From Montanilutibacter psychrotolerans (GTDB lineage: Bacteria; Pseudomonadota; Gammaproteobacteria; Xanthomonadales; Xanthomonadaceae): DNA of 64,000 nt. The DNA is taken from contig NZ_RIBS01000005.1 in NCBI RefSeq assembly GCF_003719825.1, positions 248,001 through 312,000 of the forward strand, written 5' to 3'. A program made the position numbers and the translations under genes. This document shows positions 11,101 to 19,985 of the stretch, piece after piece; the stretch's first letter is position 1; each line of letters begins with the position of its first letter. The notes below the pieces were generated by a model that was given only the letters and a program-made list of their open reading frames with translations, made no database searches and was not told the origin of the DNA.

Positions 11101-11237
11101 AGGTCGAAGATGCGATGCCGCAGTTCCACCTCGATGCCCTCGACGCAGGCGCGCCGGTAGCACAGGTCGATCACCAATCCATTCAGGTGCAGGTACCGAG
11201 CGTCGTCCGGCCATGGCGGGCTGCGCTGATCTGTCAC
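8163..11237 (-). CDS. CadC-like membrane-anchored winged-helix transcriptional regulator with large C-terminal TPR-type region
   Basis: A 1024-aa one-component regulator. The N-terminal OmpR/PhoB-type winged-helix domain (about 15-110) contains FDLLLLLMSEPHTLHRRTDL, VWPGVIVEDANLSQSIWLLR and RTVPRSGYVF. An Ala/Pro-rich linker is followed by a single membrane helix (about 234-252, WMVFALVAAVMSFW). About 770 helical, Ala/Leu/Arg-rich residues follow, with a repeat character resembling tetratricopeptides, presumably periplasmic. The GTG start at 11237 is supported by GGGAGG seven bases upstream. The gene is divergent from a secreted subtilisin gene, which is a plausible target (inference). Its signal is unknown. 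Confidence 0.85.
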   Translation of the reverse strand: MTDQRSPPWPDDARYLHLNGLVIDLCYRRACVEGIEVELRHRIFDLLLLLMSEPHTLHRRTDLLERVWPGVIVEDANLSQSIWLLRRVLGDERKQWIRTVPRSGYVFDAPAPVQWSIAAPCPPSPVAIAKDFESDITPETDDVLDGAIAPVDVATAALQQAVVVSAEAADASPPRVDDRILAPLVDADVGPAIEPEVGPAVAQEAEPPFQPAAPLPHVSAAARPAASRPRWLRAGTWMVFALVAAVMSFWATRSAGPATSSHASTTDPRSFVLIEVEDRANPVRWPVKLLREWLGWKLDSLPEVRLLSESDLAADTNAQSPQVIFLTAGSAPNDPSQVVMRVRLPGAGKEQRLELTGPASQVPAMVDQLSRQVMSRLLPQRADPWPPLVLDSTAARRYADAVEAIDRRDWMTAAAISQEVVQQAPRFGLARMQLAQAQSRLAQGISATGHMQAATTLLQPAPAEVVALMRAKALAADPQRHQQAAAAFATLSARYPDKSGYALEHARLLSQTGNLQQSLKILSAPRWERESMGVRIARLLALSGVHQMLGDPERMRQDAASAERLARDAGTGWELERGSAMLQAAIADTVQYEDRDNTRQYEQAAAQLESAGNATLALYARFLSEVATPPQGADNPRMENLLTQARAGGYRRLEIDILAKVAGRHFAAGDLVTYRKRLDEALLASRDSGDALLTNRLTLALLVEDIVGGRFDVADKRLQHLRQARLQGHPAVALAQLDAALDTFRGRHLHSIATLDGAERALAPQQAGPGVSEPQARLACFRAESRLSLGDLASARSNWERCAASDEPSNRMTAIAGRARTELLAGDRDGARKLLRSAQEQLPTMTSRPEGWESAIQIATVLTRTGNTVESDRLYRQALSPLRSAGYEFLVAHAETGLAENAAARGEWATSRHHGLRARRALPADAWSLHRRLDALDIAQALSRGDRRLALALASRLDAKARRLGDVLAQMEIHSLLPRDALAVEDGRAPWVVVAARAGVRGATLGWLNLPPRQDTTALLASAR

Positions 11238-11807
11238 GGCGGAACCTCCCTGGGCATCACGCGATCGACGTTGGCGATGAACAACCCCTCGTCATCTCGC
11301 GACGAAGTGGGTCACCTGTTCATCGAATAACGCACGTCCGGGACCGATCACCCTACTCGCGACATGACGAATGGTCCTGAATGCGCCGCGGGCCGCTCGG
11401 ATGAATGCGTCAGCGTCGTGACCGATGTCGCCGATTGAGAGACAAGTGAGACAAAAGTGAGATTCAGGAAGAAGCAGACAGAGCGGCGCGCCTAGTAAAT
11501 CGATGACGGCGGCCTTCGACGGGTGGGGGCGCCAGATGCCCGGATCCTGAACGGTCCAGGCGTTTCGCCGGACCGCCGGTGAATGCTCCGGATGTAGCGA
11601 CCTCCTCACTGACGAAGTCGCAACGGAAGGGCCATCGGACGGGTCACGCCATACGGCGGCGTGTCGTGGCAGCTGCCGCGGCGCGCCGGTATCGGCGGGC
11701 GGACTGGGCAGTGCTCACGTTCCTTCGGCGGATTCGCCCGGGGTCGGGGGCCGGGCCTGGTCGTGCGGTTCCCGATTCGAATATCCAATCATTCAAGGGA
11801 GTTCTTG
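11238..11807. other. Divergent intergenic region between regulator and protease genes
   Basis: About 570 bases separate the start of the minus-strand regulator from the plus-strand protease. No credible gene is visible. The region is less GC-rich than its flanks around 11420-11500, where two AAGTGAGA direct repeats occur. The protease ribosome site AAGGGAG lies just before 11808. Confidence 0.55.
11444..11462. promoter_or_regulatory. Direct repeat AAGTGAGA x2, possible operator
   Basis: AAGTGAGA occurs at 11444-11451 and again at 11455-11462, an 11-bp period, about one helical turn. It lies in the divergent gap beside a winged-helix regulator; regulators of this OmpR-like fold usually bind direct repeats with 10-11 bp spacing. 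A binding role is inferred from position and spacing only. Confidence 0.35.
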
Positions 11808-14219
11808 ATGTCCACGTTTTCGAACCACCGCATTCGCACGACCGCACTGGCTACCGCCACCGCCCTGGCCCTGTCGGCCCTCGCGGCGCCCGCCGTTGCC
11901 GGCCAGCTGAACCTGGACGGCCTGCAGTCGCCGCAGGGTTACGACGGCTTCATCGTCAAGTACCGCAGCGGCACCTCCGAGCGCATGAGCACCGCCGCCG
12001 TGAAGACCTCGCTGAACCGCGTGGCCCAGGTCCAGGTGGGCGGCAAGCGCGTTGCCCTGGGACACATCCGCCGCCTGGCCATCGGTTCGGACCTGGTGCG
12101 TGCCGGCAGCAAGCTCGATCGCGCCGAGGCCGAGTCGCTGATGCGGCAGCTGGCGGCCGACCCGAACGTGGAGTCGGTGGAAGTCAACCGGCTGTGGACG
12201 CACACCGCGGACCCGAACGACACCCGCTACGGTGAGCAGTGGCACTACTCGGCCGCGAACGGCCTGCGCGCCAACACCGCGTGGGATCGCGCGACCGGCA
12301 CCGGCACCATCGTGGCGGTGATCGATACCGGCATCGTTCCGCATGCCGATCTCGACGCCAACATCCTGCCGGGCTACGACTTCGTGAGCGACGCAGCCCG
12401 CGCCCGCGACGGCAACGGCCGCGACAACAACCCCAACGACGAAGGCGACTGGAACTCCAGCGCTGTCGACTGTCAGGTCAGCAACTCCAGCTGGCACGGC
12501 ACGCACGTCGCCGGCACCATCGCGGCGGTGACCAACAACGCCACCGGCGTCGCGGGCGTGGCGCACGGCGCGCGAATCGTCCCGGTACGCGTGCTGGCCA
12601 AGTGCGGTGGCTCGACGGCCGACATCGCCGACGCGATCGTGTGGGCGTCCGGCGGCGCGGTCGCTGGCGTTCCCGCCAACGCGAATCCGGCCGAAGTCAT
12701 CAACATGAGCCTGGGCGGCGGTTCGGCATGCTCGGCCACCTATCAGAATGCGATCAATGACGCGGTGGGCCGCGGCACCACGGTCGTGGTTGCGGCGGGC
12801 AACTCCAACCGCGACGTGGCGGGCTTCACGCCGGCAAGCTGCAACAACGTCGTGGCCGTCGCCGCCAGCGACCAGGGCGGCAACCGCGCCTGGTACTCCA
12901 ACTACGGCGCCCGCATCGACGTCGCCGCGCCGGGCGGCGAAACCTGCAAACCCGATTACCTGGTCGGCGAGCACCTGCCGCTTGCCACGTCGCCCACCAA
13001 CTGCAACACCCCGCTGCCGGGCCAGGGCGTGCTATCGACGCTCAACGCCGGTGCGACCGTGCAGGGTGCGTCCAGCTACGCGTTCTACCAGGGCACCTCG
13101 ATGGCCGCGCCGCACGTGGCCGGCGTGGTTGCACTGATGCAGTCGGCCGTGGCGGCGCCGTTGACGCCGGCCCAGATCGAGCAGGCGCTGAAGGACTCCA
13201 CCCGTGCACTGGCGGGCGCGTGCCCCGGTGGTTGCGGCCTGGGTCTGGTCGATGCCGATGCCGCCGTCGTCGAAGCGATCCGCATCGGCGGTGGTGGCGG
13301 CAACGCCAACCCGGTGGCCAACTTCGGCTCGAGCGTGAACGGCCTCACGGCCACGTTCACCGACAGCTCGACCGACAGCGACGGCTCGATCGTGTCGCGC
13401 AGCTGGAACTTCGGTGATGGCACCACGTCCACGGCCACCAGTCCGAGCAAGACCTACACCGCGGCCGGCACCTACACCGTCACCTTGACGGTCACCGACG
13501 ACGACGGCGCCACCCACACCAAGACCGCCTCGGTCACGGTCGCGTCCAGCGGCGGCACCGTGCTGACCAATGGCGTCGCCAAGACCGGGCTGTCCGGTGC
13601 GGCGGGCAGCAGCCAGTACTTCACGCTTGTCGTGCCGGCCGGTGCGACCAACCTGAAGTTCGTCACCAGCGGCGGCACCGGCGATCTGGACCTTTACGCG
13701 CAGCTTGGTTCGCAGCCGACCACCACCAGCTTCGCCTGCAAGTCCGAAGGCAGCGCCAACGCCGAAACCTGCACCGTGGCCGTGGCCCAGGCGGGCACCT
13801 ACCACGTGCTGGTGAAGGGCTACAGCGCGTTCTCCGGTGCCAGCCTGACCGGTAGCTACACCGCCGGCACCGGTGGCACGCAGACCTACAGCAACGCTGC
13901 CGACTACACCATCAGCGACAACACCACCGTCGACAGCCCGATCACCGTGTCCGGTCGCACCGGCAACGCCCCGGCCAATGCCTCGGTGACGGTCGCCATC
14001 GTGCACACCTACCAGGGCGATCTGAAGGTCGACCTGGTGGCACCCGATGGCAGCCTCTACAACATCCACAACCGCACCGGCAGCAGCACGGACAATATCA
14101 ACAAGACGGTCACGCTGAACCTGTCGACCGAGGCGTTGAACGGCACGTGGAAGCTGCGCGTCAACGACGCCGGCGCGGGCGATGTCGGCAAGATCGACAG
14201 CTGGAGCATCACGTTCTGA
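11808..14219 (+). CDS. Secreted S8 (subtilisin-like) serine protease with PKD, PPC and P domains
   Basis: An 803-aa extracellular protease. A signal peptide (about 1-32, ending APAVAG) and an inhibitor-like propeptide precede the peptidase domain. The triad is visible: Asp in AVIDTGI (D173), His in SWHGTHVAG (H230) and Ser in GTSMAAPHVAG (S431). C-terminal modules follow in order: a PKD domain (about 498-580, SWNFGDGTTSTATSP), a prepeptidase C-terminal domain (about 590-685, GDLDLYAQLG) and a proprotein-convertase P domain (about 695-803, VTVAIVHTYQGDLKVDL). The ATG at 11808 has AAGGGAG at good spacing. The upstream open frame has no signal-like start. A UUCG-loop terminator follows. Confidence 0.95.
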   Translation: MSTFSNHRIRTTALATATALALSALAAPAVAGQLNLDGLQSPQGYDGFIVKYRSGTSERMSTAAVKTSLNRVAQVQVGGKRVALGHIRRLAIGSDLVRAGSKLDRAEAESLMRQLAADPNVESVEVNRLWTHTADPNDTRYGEQWHYSAANGLRANTAWDRATGTGTIVAVIDTGIVPHADLDANILPGYDFVSDAARARDGNGRDNNPNDEGDWNSSAVDCQVSNSSWHGTHVAGTIAAVTNNATGVAGVAHGARIVPVRVLAKCGGSTADIADAIVWASGGAVAGVPANANPAEVINMSLGGGSACSATYQNAINDAVGRGTTVVVAAGNSNRDVAGFTPASCNNVVAVAASDQGGNRAWYSNYGARIDVAAPGGETCKPDYLVGEHLPLATSPTNCNTPLPGQGVLSTLNAGATVQGASSYAFYQGTSMAAPHVAGVVALMQSAVAAPLTPAQIEQALKDSTRALAGACPGGCGLGLVDADAAVVEAIRIGGGGGNANPVANFGSSVNGLTATFTDSSTDSDGSIVSRSWNFGDGTTSTATSPSKTYTAAGTYTVTLTVTDDDGATHTKTASVTVASSGGTVLTNGVAKTGLSGAAGSSQYFTLVVPAGATNLKFVTSGGTGDLDLYAQLGSQPTTTSFACKSEGSANAETCTVAVAQAGTYHVLVKGYSAFSGASLTGSYTAGTGGTQTYSNAADYTISDNTTVDSPITVSGRTGNAPANASVTVAIVHTYQGDLKVDLVAPDGSLYNIHNRTGSSTDNINKTVTLNLSTEALNGTWKLRVNDAGAGDVGKIDSWSITF

Positions 14220-14260
14220 TCGTGCCATTGCCCGGCAATCGAGGGCGCTGACCACGATGG

Positions 14261-14288
14261 GCCCCGGCTTCGGCCGGGGCTTTCTTTT
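14261..14288 (+). terminator. Intrinsic terminator of the protease gene
   Basis: GCCCCGGC and GCCGGGGC form an 8-bp perfect stem capped by a TTCG tetraloop, followed by TTTCTTTT. It ends 16 bases before the stop codon of the convergent TonB-receptor gene. Confidence 0.92.
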
Positions 14289-14303
14289 CGTCCGGCGTTC
14301 GGC

Positions 14304-16346
14304 CTAGAAGCGGAACGTGACGTTGCCCTGCACGCTTCGACCCGTGGGATTGCCCGTTGCAGCGGACTCCTGGTGCCGGCTGCCGGCGAGATTCTTTCCT
14401 GCAACGGACAGGCTGAGGTTTGGATGTGGTGTCCACGACAGCCCCAGGTCGAAGGCCGTGTAACTGTCGACGCCCCGGTTGGGAAGCGCGTCGACGTACC
14501 GCACACCGCCAAACACGCTCACGTCGCCGGGCAGCGAGAGGAACGAGAACAGCGAGGCCTGGTTTCTCGGGCTGTTGCCTTCCGCACGCAGCGCCGATGT
14601 ATCGAGGCTGCCGGGCAGGTTGCGCAGGTGCAGCTCGAAGTACGAATACTGGAACTGCAGCCGCCAGTTGGAGATCGGACTCCACTTCGCCGCCAGCGTG
14701 CCGCCATAGGAATGGCCTTTCATGCCGTTGGCGAGCGAATTGGGAAGGACGATGTAGATCACGGGCGGATTGACCACCACCACGGGCTGTTCCGGTTCGG
14801 TTGTCTGCAGCCGGTCGTAGTCGTTGTAGAAGACCGAGACATCGAATGACAGGTTGTCGCGCACCTGCGCGCGGTACCCGGCCTCGTAGGCCAGCAACTC
14901 TTCCGAATCGAAATCGTGGTTGGCGTTGATGTTGACGTAGATGGGGAAGGGCAGGCCGGGGATGGAAACCGGCGACGTGAGTCGCAGGTCGGCATCCAGC
15001 CGCGAGGGAATGCGCACGGCGCGCGAAGCCGCGGCCCACAGCGTCTGCCGCTCGCTGGCCAGCCAGGTCAGGCGCGCGTTGGGTTGGGATTCGAACCCCG
15101 TGTAGTCGTTGCGCTCGAACTTCGATCCGAGCGTGAGGAAGAGTCGCTCGTTCCACAAGTCGATCCGGTCCTGCACGAATGCACTGTACGTGCGGTCGGT
15201 CCGCTGCGCCGGATCGAAGGTGGCGAACAGCGTGCTGTCGACGTCGTCGCTCGTCCAGCGCAAGCCCAGTCCCCACAGGACATCGTGGCGACCGTGCCGG
15301 AAGTGGTGCTGGAACTCGGCATCGAACGTATCGCGCGATTCGTTGAACGTGCTCGGAATGTCGCGCCGGGTGTGGTCGTAGTAGGCCTGCACGCTGAGAT
15401 CGGAATCCTCGTCCAGCTGCCGGGTCCAGCGCCCCAGCAGGTTGGTTCCGGCCAGGTCCGAATCGTCGCGGAAACTCGGACCGGGCAATGTGCCCAGGGT
15501 GAACGCCCCACGGAACAGTCCGCCCGCCTTGCCGCGGTACGCATCCCCCTGCAACGTGAACTGGTCGGACGGGGAAGCGTCCCAGTCGTAGCGGAACCCG
15601 CCCTGCGTCATGCGCCAGTCGTCGAACCCGCGCGTGCCGGCGGCATTGGTCGAGGCATCGCGATGGGTTGACTTGAGGTAGCCGCGCAACGATGCGCCGT
15701 TGGCCAGTTGCGCGCCGTAGCGCAAGGCCAACGATTCGCCTTCGTCGCCGCCGCTGGCCTGCGCCAGGCCGCCCTGTGTGTCGCCCGCCGATCGGGTGAT
15801 GATGTTGATGACGCCGTTGACCGCGTTGGCGCCCCACAGCGTGCCACCGGGCCCGGCAACCACCTCGATCCGGTCCACGTCCTCCAGCATCAGGTCCTGG
15901 ACGTCCCAGAAGACACCGGCAAAGAGCGGGGAGTAGACGCTGCGGCCATCGATCAGCACCAGCAGCTTGTTGGAGATGTCGTTGTTGAATCCGCGGATCG
16001 AGATCGACCAGGAATTGGAACCGTCGCGCGCGACCTCGACACCGGGCGCGAGCCGCAGCGCCTCGGGAATGCTGGTGGCGCCGGACATGCGGATGTCTTC
16101 GTTGGTGATGACGAAGACCGACGCGGCGGCATCCAGCAGCATTTCGTGGCGCTTGGAGACCGAAGTGACCTGGATCTGCGACAGCTGTTCGAGACTGAGA
16201 TCGACGAGATCGCCCGACGCCTCGGTCGCGTTCGCCGGGTGCAGGCAGACGGCCATCGAGAAGGCGAGAAGCGCGACGCAGGGAGTGCCGAAGGTGCGGC
16301 CTGCCGCCTGACGGACGCTACGAGCTCGGCTTGCTTTCCGTTGCAT
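14304..16346 (-). CDS. TonB-dependent outer-membrane receptor
   Basis: A 680-aa receptor for active uptake across the outer membrane, powered by TonB-ExbBD. A signal peptide precedes DLSLEQLSQIQVTSVSKR, an N-terminus common in this receptor class. The plug domain (about 60-180) has FVITNEDIRMSGATSIPEAL, GVEVARDG and VEVVAGPGGTLWGANAVNGV. The rest is a beta-barrel with many aromatic strands, ending in the C-terminal Phe motif NVTFRF. I chose the ATG at 16346; an in-frame ATG at 16358 is an alternative with AGGA close upstream. The substrate is not evident: siderophore, cobalamin or other ligands are possible. Confidence 0.9.
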   Translation of the reverse strand: MQRKASRARSVRQAAGRTFGTPCVALLAFSMAVCLHPANATEASGDLVDLSLEQLSQIQVTSVSKRHEMLLDAAASVFVITNEDIRMSGATSIPEALRLAPGVEVARDGSNSWSISIRGFNNDISNKLLVLIDGRSVYSPLFAGVFWDVQDLMLEDVDRIEVVAGPGGTLWGANAVNGVINIITRSAGDTQGGLAQASGGDEGESLALRYGAQLANGASLRGYLKSTHRDASTNAAGTRGFDDWRMTQGGFRYDWDASPSDQFTLQGDAYRGKAGGLFRGAFTLGTLPGPSFRDDSDLAGTNLLGRWTRQLDEDSDLSVQAYYDHTRRDIPSTFNESRDTFDAEFQHHFRHGRHDVLWGLGLRWTSDDVDSTLFATFDPAQRTDRTYSAFVQDRIDLWNERLFLTLGSKFERNDYTGFESQPNARLTWLASERQTLWAAASRAVRIPSRLDADLRLTSPVSIPGLPFPIYVNINANHDFDSEELLAYEAGYRAQVRDNLSFDVSVFYNDYDRLQTTEPEQPVVVVNPPVIYIVLPNSLANGMKGHSYGGTLAAKWSPISNWRLQFQYSYFELHLRNLPGSLDTSALRAEGNSPRNQASLFSFLSLPGDVSVFGGVRYVDALPNRGVDSYTAFDLGLSWTPHPNLSLSVAGKNLAGSRHQESAATGNPTGRSVQGNVTFRF

Positions 16347-16602
16347 GTGACACCCCATCAGTCCTGTAGGGATTGTCGACCCGATCCGCCCTGTCGACTG
16401 CCGCGCAAAACGCCAGCGCTCTACCAGTTCTTCACCATGCCAGCGCCTTATAGCACGGTCGGTGCTGGCGATTCCCGTGCCCGCCGGCCCGGCCGGACGG
16501 GTGGCCAGTACCGGCCGTCGCGACCGCGCCGTTGCCCGGGAACGCGGTGGGCATGCGTTAGTCCAGTCAGGCAAGCGCGTCTCGCCTTGCCAGCCGAGCC
16601 GG

Positions 16603-17319
16603 ATGACGTCATTGCACTGCCGTATCCCCACTGCCGTCCTGCTGGTCTGCGTTTGCGCCTCCGGTGCCGCGGCTTCGCAGCCGGTATTGCCGCGTGCGGG
16701 GTTCGATGCCGGCTCGCACGGGGCAACCAGTCCGGTTCGCGATGACCAACTCGCCCTCAGCGACGCGATCGCCGGCCCATTGGTGAGGGCGCTTTCGGAG
16801 CAGTTCGGCAACCGGGCCGTGGACATGTGGCTGGAGGCGATCGCCGTCCAGGACGTGGATGCCCGCGCCAGCGCGATCAGCGGCACGGGCGGCGTGATGG
16901 TCGATGGCGGCAGCGACAAGGTCGGCTTCCGCTTCCATGTCCCCTATGACAATCGTCGGCGTCGCGCCGGGTATCCCGCCGTCAGCATCGGCGGCGTCGC
17001 GGCGGGCGAGCGAGACGTTCCCAACGACGGCGCGCTGATCCGGCACCTCGAATCGCATACGGCCAAAGCGCTCGCGCGCCGGTTCCGCAAGCCGTCGACG
17101 TGGCTTCGGCTGGACTGGATTGCCACGGTCGAGGGTGGCAACCGGTTCCTGCGGATCAATGCCGAAGGTGTGGCCTACGTCAGCCGCGAGGACCCGGGCA
17201 CGCCCGTGGTGTTGCAGGCCATCTACGATCGGCCCGGCAATGCCTGGGTGAGAATCGAGTACGAGCTGGGGGGGAGCTCTCGTGTGCCCGCGACGGCACC
17301 CTCGACCGCGATTCGCTGA
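16603..17319 (+). CDS. Secreted protein of unknown function
   Basis: A 238-aa protein I do not recognise. A signal peptide is visible (about 1-24, hydrophobic AVLLVCVCASGAAA). The mature part is mixed alpha/beta without cysteines or membrane segments. Notable segments are VGFRFHVPYDNRRRRAGYPA and TWLRLDWIATVEGGNRFLRI. The frame is open further upstream, but the ATG at 16603 gives a normal signal peptide. The gene is divergent from the TonB-receptor gene and may share its regulation (inference from position). Confidence 0.6.
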   Translation: MTSLHCRIPTAVLLVCVCASGAAASQPVLPRAGFDAGSHGATSPVRDDQLALSDAIAGPLVRALSEQFGNRAVDMWLEAIAVQDVDARASAISGTGGVMVDGGSDKVGFRFHVPYDNRRRRAGYPAVSIGGVAAGERDVPNDGALIRHLESHTAKALARRFRKPSTWLRLDWIATVEGGNRFLRINAEGVAYVSREDPGTPVVLQAIYDRPGNAWVRIEYELGGSSRVPATAPSTAIR

Positions 17320-17477
17320 AGGGATCGGCGGCATGGGATGTGCGCGATGGGATCGGCTGAATGCGATGGAACCTCGTCGCTGGCTCGCTCAAACCATTGG
17401 GAGGTGTCCGTTCCACCGGTGGCGGGGCGTTGCCGTCAGGATCGGGGCGCTGCGAAGCCCGTTGAAGGCAAACGCAC

Positions 17478-18269
17478 ATGCGGCAGGTTGAGTTGTCACC
17501 GGGTTGCGTAGACACCTGGCCACCGCGCAGTACCTTGGACACGCAGTTCGAAGGCGTCCTGTCGTCAAGCCGCTGGCGCGCGGCGGCGAGCCTCTCGGTG
17601 TTTGTCGGGTTGTTCGAGCTGCGGGACTGGCAAGCGTGGGTGGACGACGCCTATGCGGTTCTCGATGCCACCGAATCCGGGCGCGTCCGATCCCGGCGCT
17701 CTCCAACCCGGCGCGATCAACTGGCACTTTGCTACGCGCTGCATCGTCTCGTGCTGGGCCGCGCACTGCATTGTGATGTCGCCAGCGTGCCGATCGGGCG
17801 CGACCGCGCAGGATGCCCCCGGGTTGCCGGCGGAAGTTTGGCCACCAGTCTCAGCCATGCCGACGGGTGTCTGGCCGTGGCCGTCTCGGCGGCGGGCCCG
17901 GTCGGGGTGGACATCGAGTCGCTGGCGCGGGCGGCGGTCATGCCCGAGATCGTCGAGCGCCTGTGCCATCCGGCCGACCGCGCTGCAATGGAAGCATTGG
18001 CCGAAGACGAACGAAACCAGGCGCTGCTTGCACTGTGGGTTCGCAAGGAGGCTTTCCTGAAGGCCATCGGCATTGGCCTGCAGCGGGAGATGCAGACGTT
18101 TGCCGCGCCCGACGATGCCGTGCTGCCACGGCGTGGCGGCGTAACCAGCCAGGTGCGAATGCTCGACGCTGGTCCGCATTGGGTGGCGGCAGTGGCGAAG
18201 CCTCCTGGGGCGTCGGTCGAATGTGTCTGGCTGCGCCCGAACGGAGCGACAGCGCAGCAGTGGTACTGA
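17478..18269 (+). CDS. Sfp-type 4'-phosphopantetheinyl transferase
   Basis: The enzyme transfers phosphopantetheine from CoA to a serine of carrier-protein domains, converting them to the holo form. Family motifs are visible: SLSHADGCLAVAV, the metal-binding GVDIESLAR and the catalytic WVRKEAFLKAIGIGL. At 263 aa it fits the Sfp/EntD class rather than AcpS. The nearby NRPS-PKS genes (21592-30026) carry three carrier domains that need this modification, so it is the likely activating enzyme. The ATG at 17478 opens the frame; the first ~40 residues are poorly conserved in this family, so the start is moderately certain. Confidence 0.9.
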   Translation: MRQVELSPGCVDTWPPRSTLDTQFEGVLSSSRWRAAASLSVFVGLFELRDWQAWVDDAYAVLDATESGRVRSRRSPTRRDQLALCYALHRLVLGRALHCDVASVPIGRDRAGCPRVAGGSLATSLSHADGCLAVAVSAAGPVGVDIESLARAAVMPEIVERLCHPADRAAMEALAEDERNQALLALWVRKEAFLKAIGIGLQREMQTFAAPDDAVLPRRGGVTSQVRMLDAGPHWVAAVAKPPGASVECVWLRPNGATAQQWY

Positions 18270-18561
18270 GGAAGCGGCCGGCCTGATGCGCCACCCAGCG
18301 GCCGGCGTGTCGCGATTCTGTCGTTCCACTCGTCGAGCAGACCCGTCCGGGTCATGGCCGGTTGCCCGCAGTGGCAGGTGGCCGAGCAGCTGGTCGAGCA
18401 GGGGGCCGTATGCATCGGGCACATCAGCGTGCGCAACCGCGGAACCGCGTCCGTTCCATCGCCCCACCATCGGATTCCGACAGACCACCCGGTGCTGCCA
18501 TGCCGCGGCGCCGCGGCGTGTCGATGAACGTCTCTCCATCACGCGCATGGCAGGCAACGCG

Positions 18562-19956
18562 ATGAGCATCGCTTCGGCCAGTCGCAAGAGTCGCGCGTTG
18601 CTGCTGCTGTGGTTCGCGGAGATCGGGCTGTTGATGTCCGCCGTCGTGATCGGGGCCTGGTTGCGCTTCCTGGGCAGTCCCGGCGGCTACTACCTGTTTC
18701 TCGAGTCGGCGTGGGCACGCGCCGTGGTGTTTGCGGTCTTCATCACGGTGTCGATGGTGGCGTTTGGCCTGTACCAGGTGCACGTGCGGCACAACCGCAT
18801 GGAGTTCCTCGTGCGCCTGTCGCTGTCCTTCGCGTTCGGCGGCATCGGATTGCTGGTGCTGTACTACCTGATGCCTTCCACCTACATCGGCCGTGGTGTC
18901 CTGGCCATCGCGCTGGCGATCGGGTTCCTGGCCATCTCGATGATGCGTTTCCTCGTCGGCAGCGTGATCAAGACGGATGTCTTCCGGCGACGCGTGCTGG
19001 TGCTGGGCGCGGGCGTGAACGCCGACCTCATCAACAGCCGCCTGCGGCGGCGCTCGGACAGGCAATCGTTTGTCGTGGTGGGATTCCTGCCGGTGCTGGG
19101 CCAGCCCATCCGCGTTCCGGAAAGCATGCTGCTCAATACGGACTTCTCGCTGTCGGAGATCGCCGAGTGGATGCAGGTGTTCGAGATCGTGGTCGCCCCC
19201 GACGAGCGACGCGGCGTGCTCCCGATGGAAGAGATGCTGAAGTGCGCGCAGCGGGGCATCACGGTCACCGATCTGTCCAGGTTCTTCGAGCGCGAAGTGG
19301 GCATGGTGAAGTTGAACGTGGCCGATCCTTCCTGGCTAGCGTTCTCCGGCGGGTTCGACCACTCCGTCCCGCGTCGCCTCAGCAAGCGCTTCTTCGATCT
19401 CGCCGCTGCGTCGGCGCTGCTGCTGATCGCCTGGCCGATCATGCTGGTGGTGGCGGCGTGCATCGCGATGGAGTCACGCGGCCCGATCCTGTACCGGCAG
19501 ACGCGCGTGGGGGAGAACGGTCGCAAGTTCGAGCTGGTCAAGTTCCGCAGCATGCGCGTGGATGCCGAAGCCGATGGCGTCGCCCGGTGGGCCAGCCAGG
19601 GCGACGATCGCACCACGCGGGTCGGACGGATCATCCGCCTGTCGCGACTCGACGAACTTCCGCAGCTGTTCAACATCCTCCAGGGGGACATGAGCTTCGT
19701 CGGCCCGCGGCCGGAGCGGCCACAGTTCGTCGACATGCTCAGTCGCGAGGTCTGGTACTACAACGTGCGCCATTGCGTGAAGCCGGGGCTGACGGGTTGG
19801 GCGCAGCTGCGGTATCCGTATGGCGCCTCGGTGAGCGACGCCGAAGAGAAGCTGACGTTCGACCTGTTCTACGTCAAGAATCACGGGCTGGTGTTCGACC
19901 TGATGATCCTGCTGCAGACGGTGGAAGTGGTGCTGTTCCACCGAGGCTCGCGCTGA
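18562..19956 (+). CDS. Polyprenyl-phosphate sugar-1-phosphate transferase (EPS-initiating)
   Basis: This inner-membrane enzyme would load the first sugar-1-phosphate onto undecaprenyl phosphate, starting EPS repeat-unit assembly. Four N-terminal membrane helices (about 15-140) lead into a CoA-binding-like Rossmann segment (RVLVLGAGVNADLI). A fifth helix (FFDLAAASALLLIAWPIMLV) precedes the catalytic bacterial sugar transferase domain with FELVKFRSMR, RLDELPQLFNIL, GDMSFVGPRPERP and KPGLTGWAQ. The overall pattern, including a DLSRFFERE segment, resembles the exosortase-A-associated transferases. The start is taken at the ATG at 18562 (AGG seven bases upstream); the ATG at 18547 is an alternative. 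Sugar specificity is unknown. Confidence 0.9.
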   Translation: MSIASASRKSRALLLLWFAEIGLLMSAVVIGAWLRFLGSPGGYYLFLESAWARAVVFAVFITVSMVAFGLYQVHVRHNRMEFLVRLSLSFAFGGIGLLVLYYLMPSTYIGRGVLAIALAIGFLAISMMRFLVGSVIKTDVFRRRVLVLGAGVNADLINSRLRRRSDRQSFVVVGFLPVLGQPIRVPESMLLNTDFSLSEIAEWMQVFEIVVAPDERRGVLPMEEMLKCAQRGITVTDLSRFFEREVGMVKLNVADPSWLAFSGGFDHSVPRRLSKRFFDLAAASALLLIAWPIMLVVAACIAMESRGPILYRQTRVGENGRKFELVKFRSMRVDAEADGVARWASQGDDRTTRVGRIIRLSRLDELPQLFNILQGDMSFVGPRPERPQFVDMLSREVWYYNVRHCVKPGLTGWAQLRYPYGASVSDAEEKLTFDLFYVKNHGLVFDLMILLQTVEVVLFHRGSR

Positions 19957-19985
19957 CTCCGGCCAGCGGCACCACCTGGGGCGGG

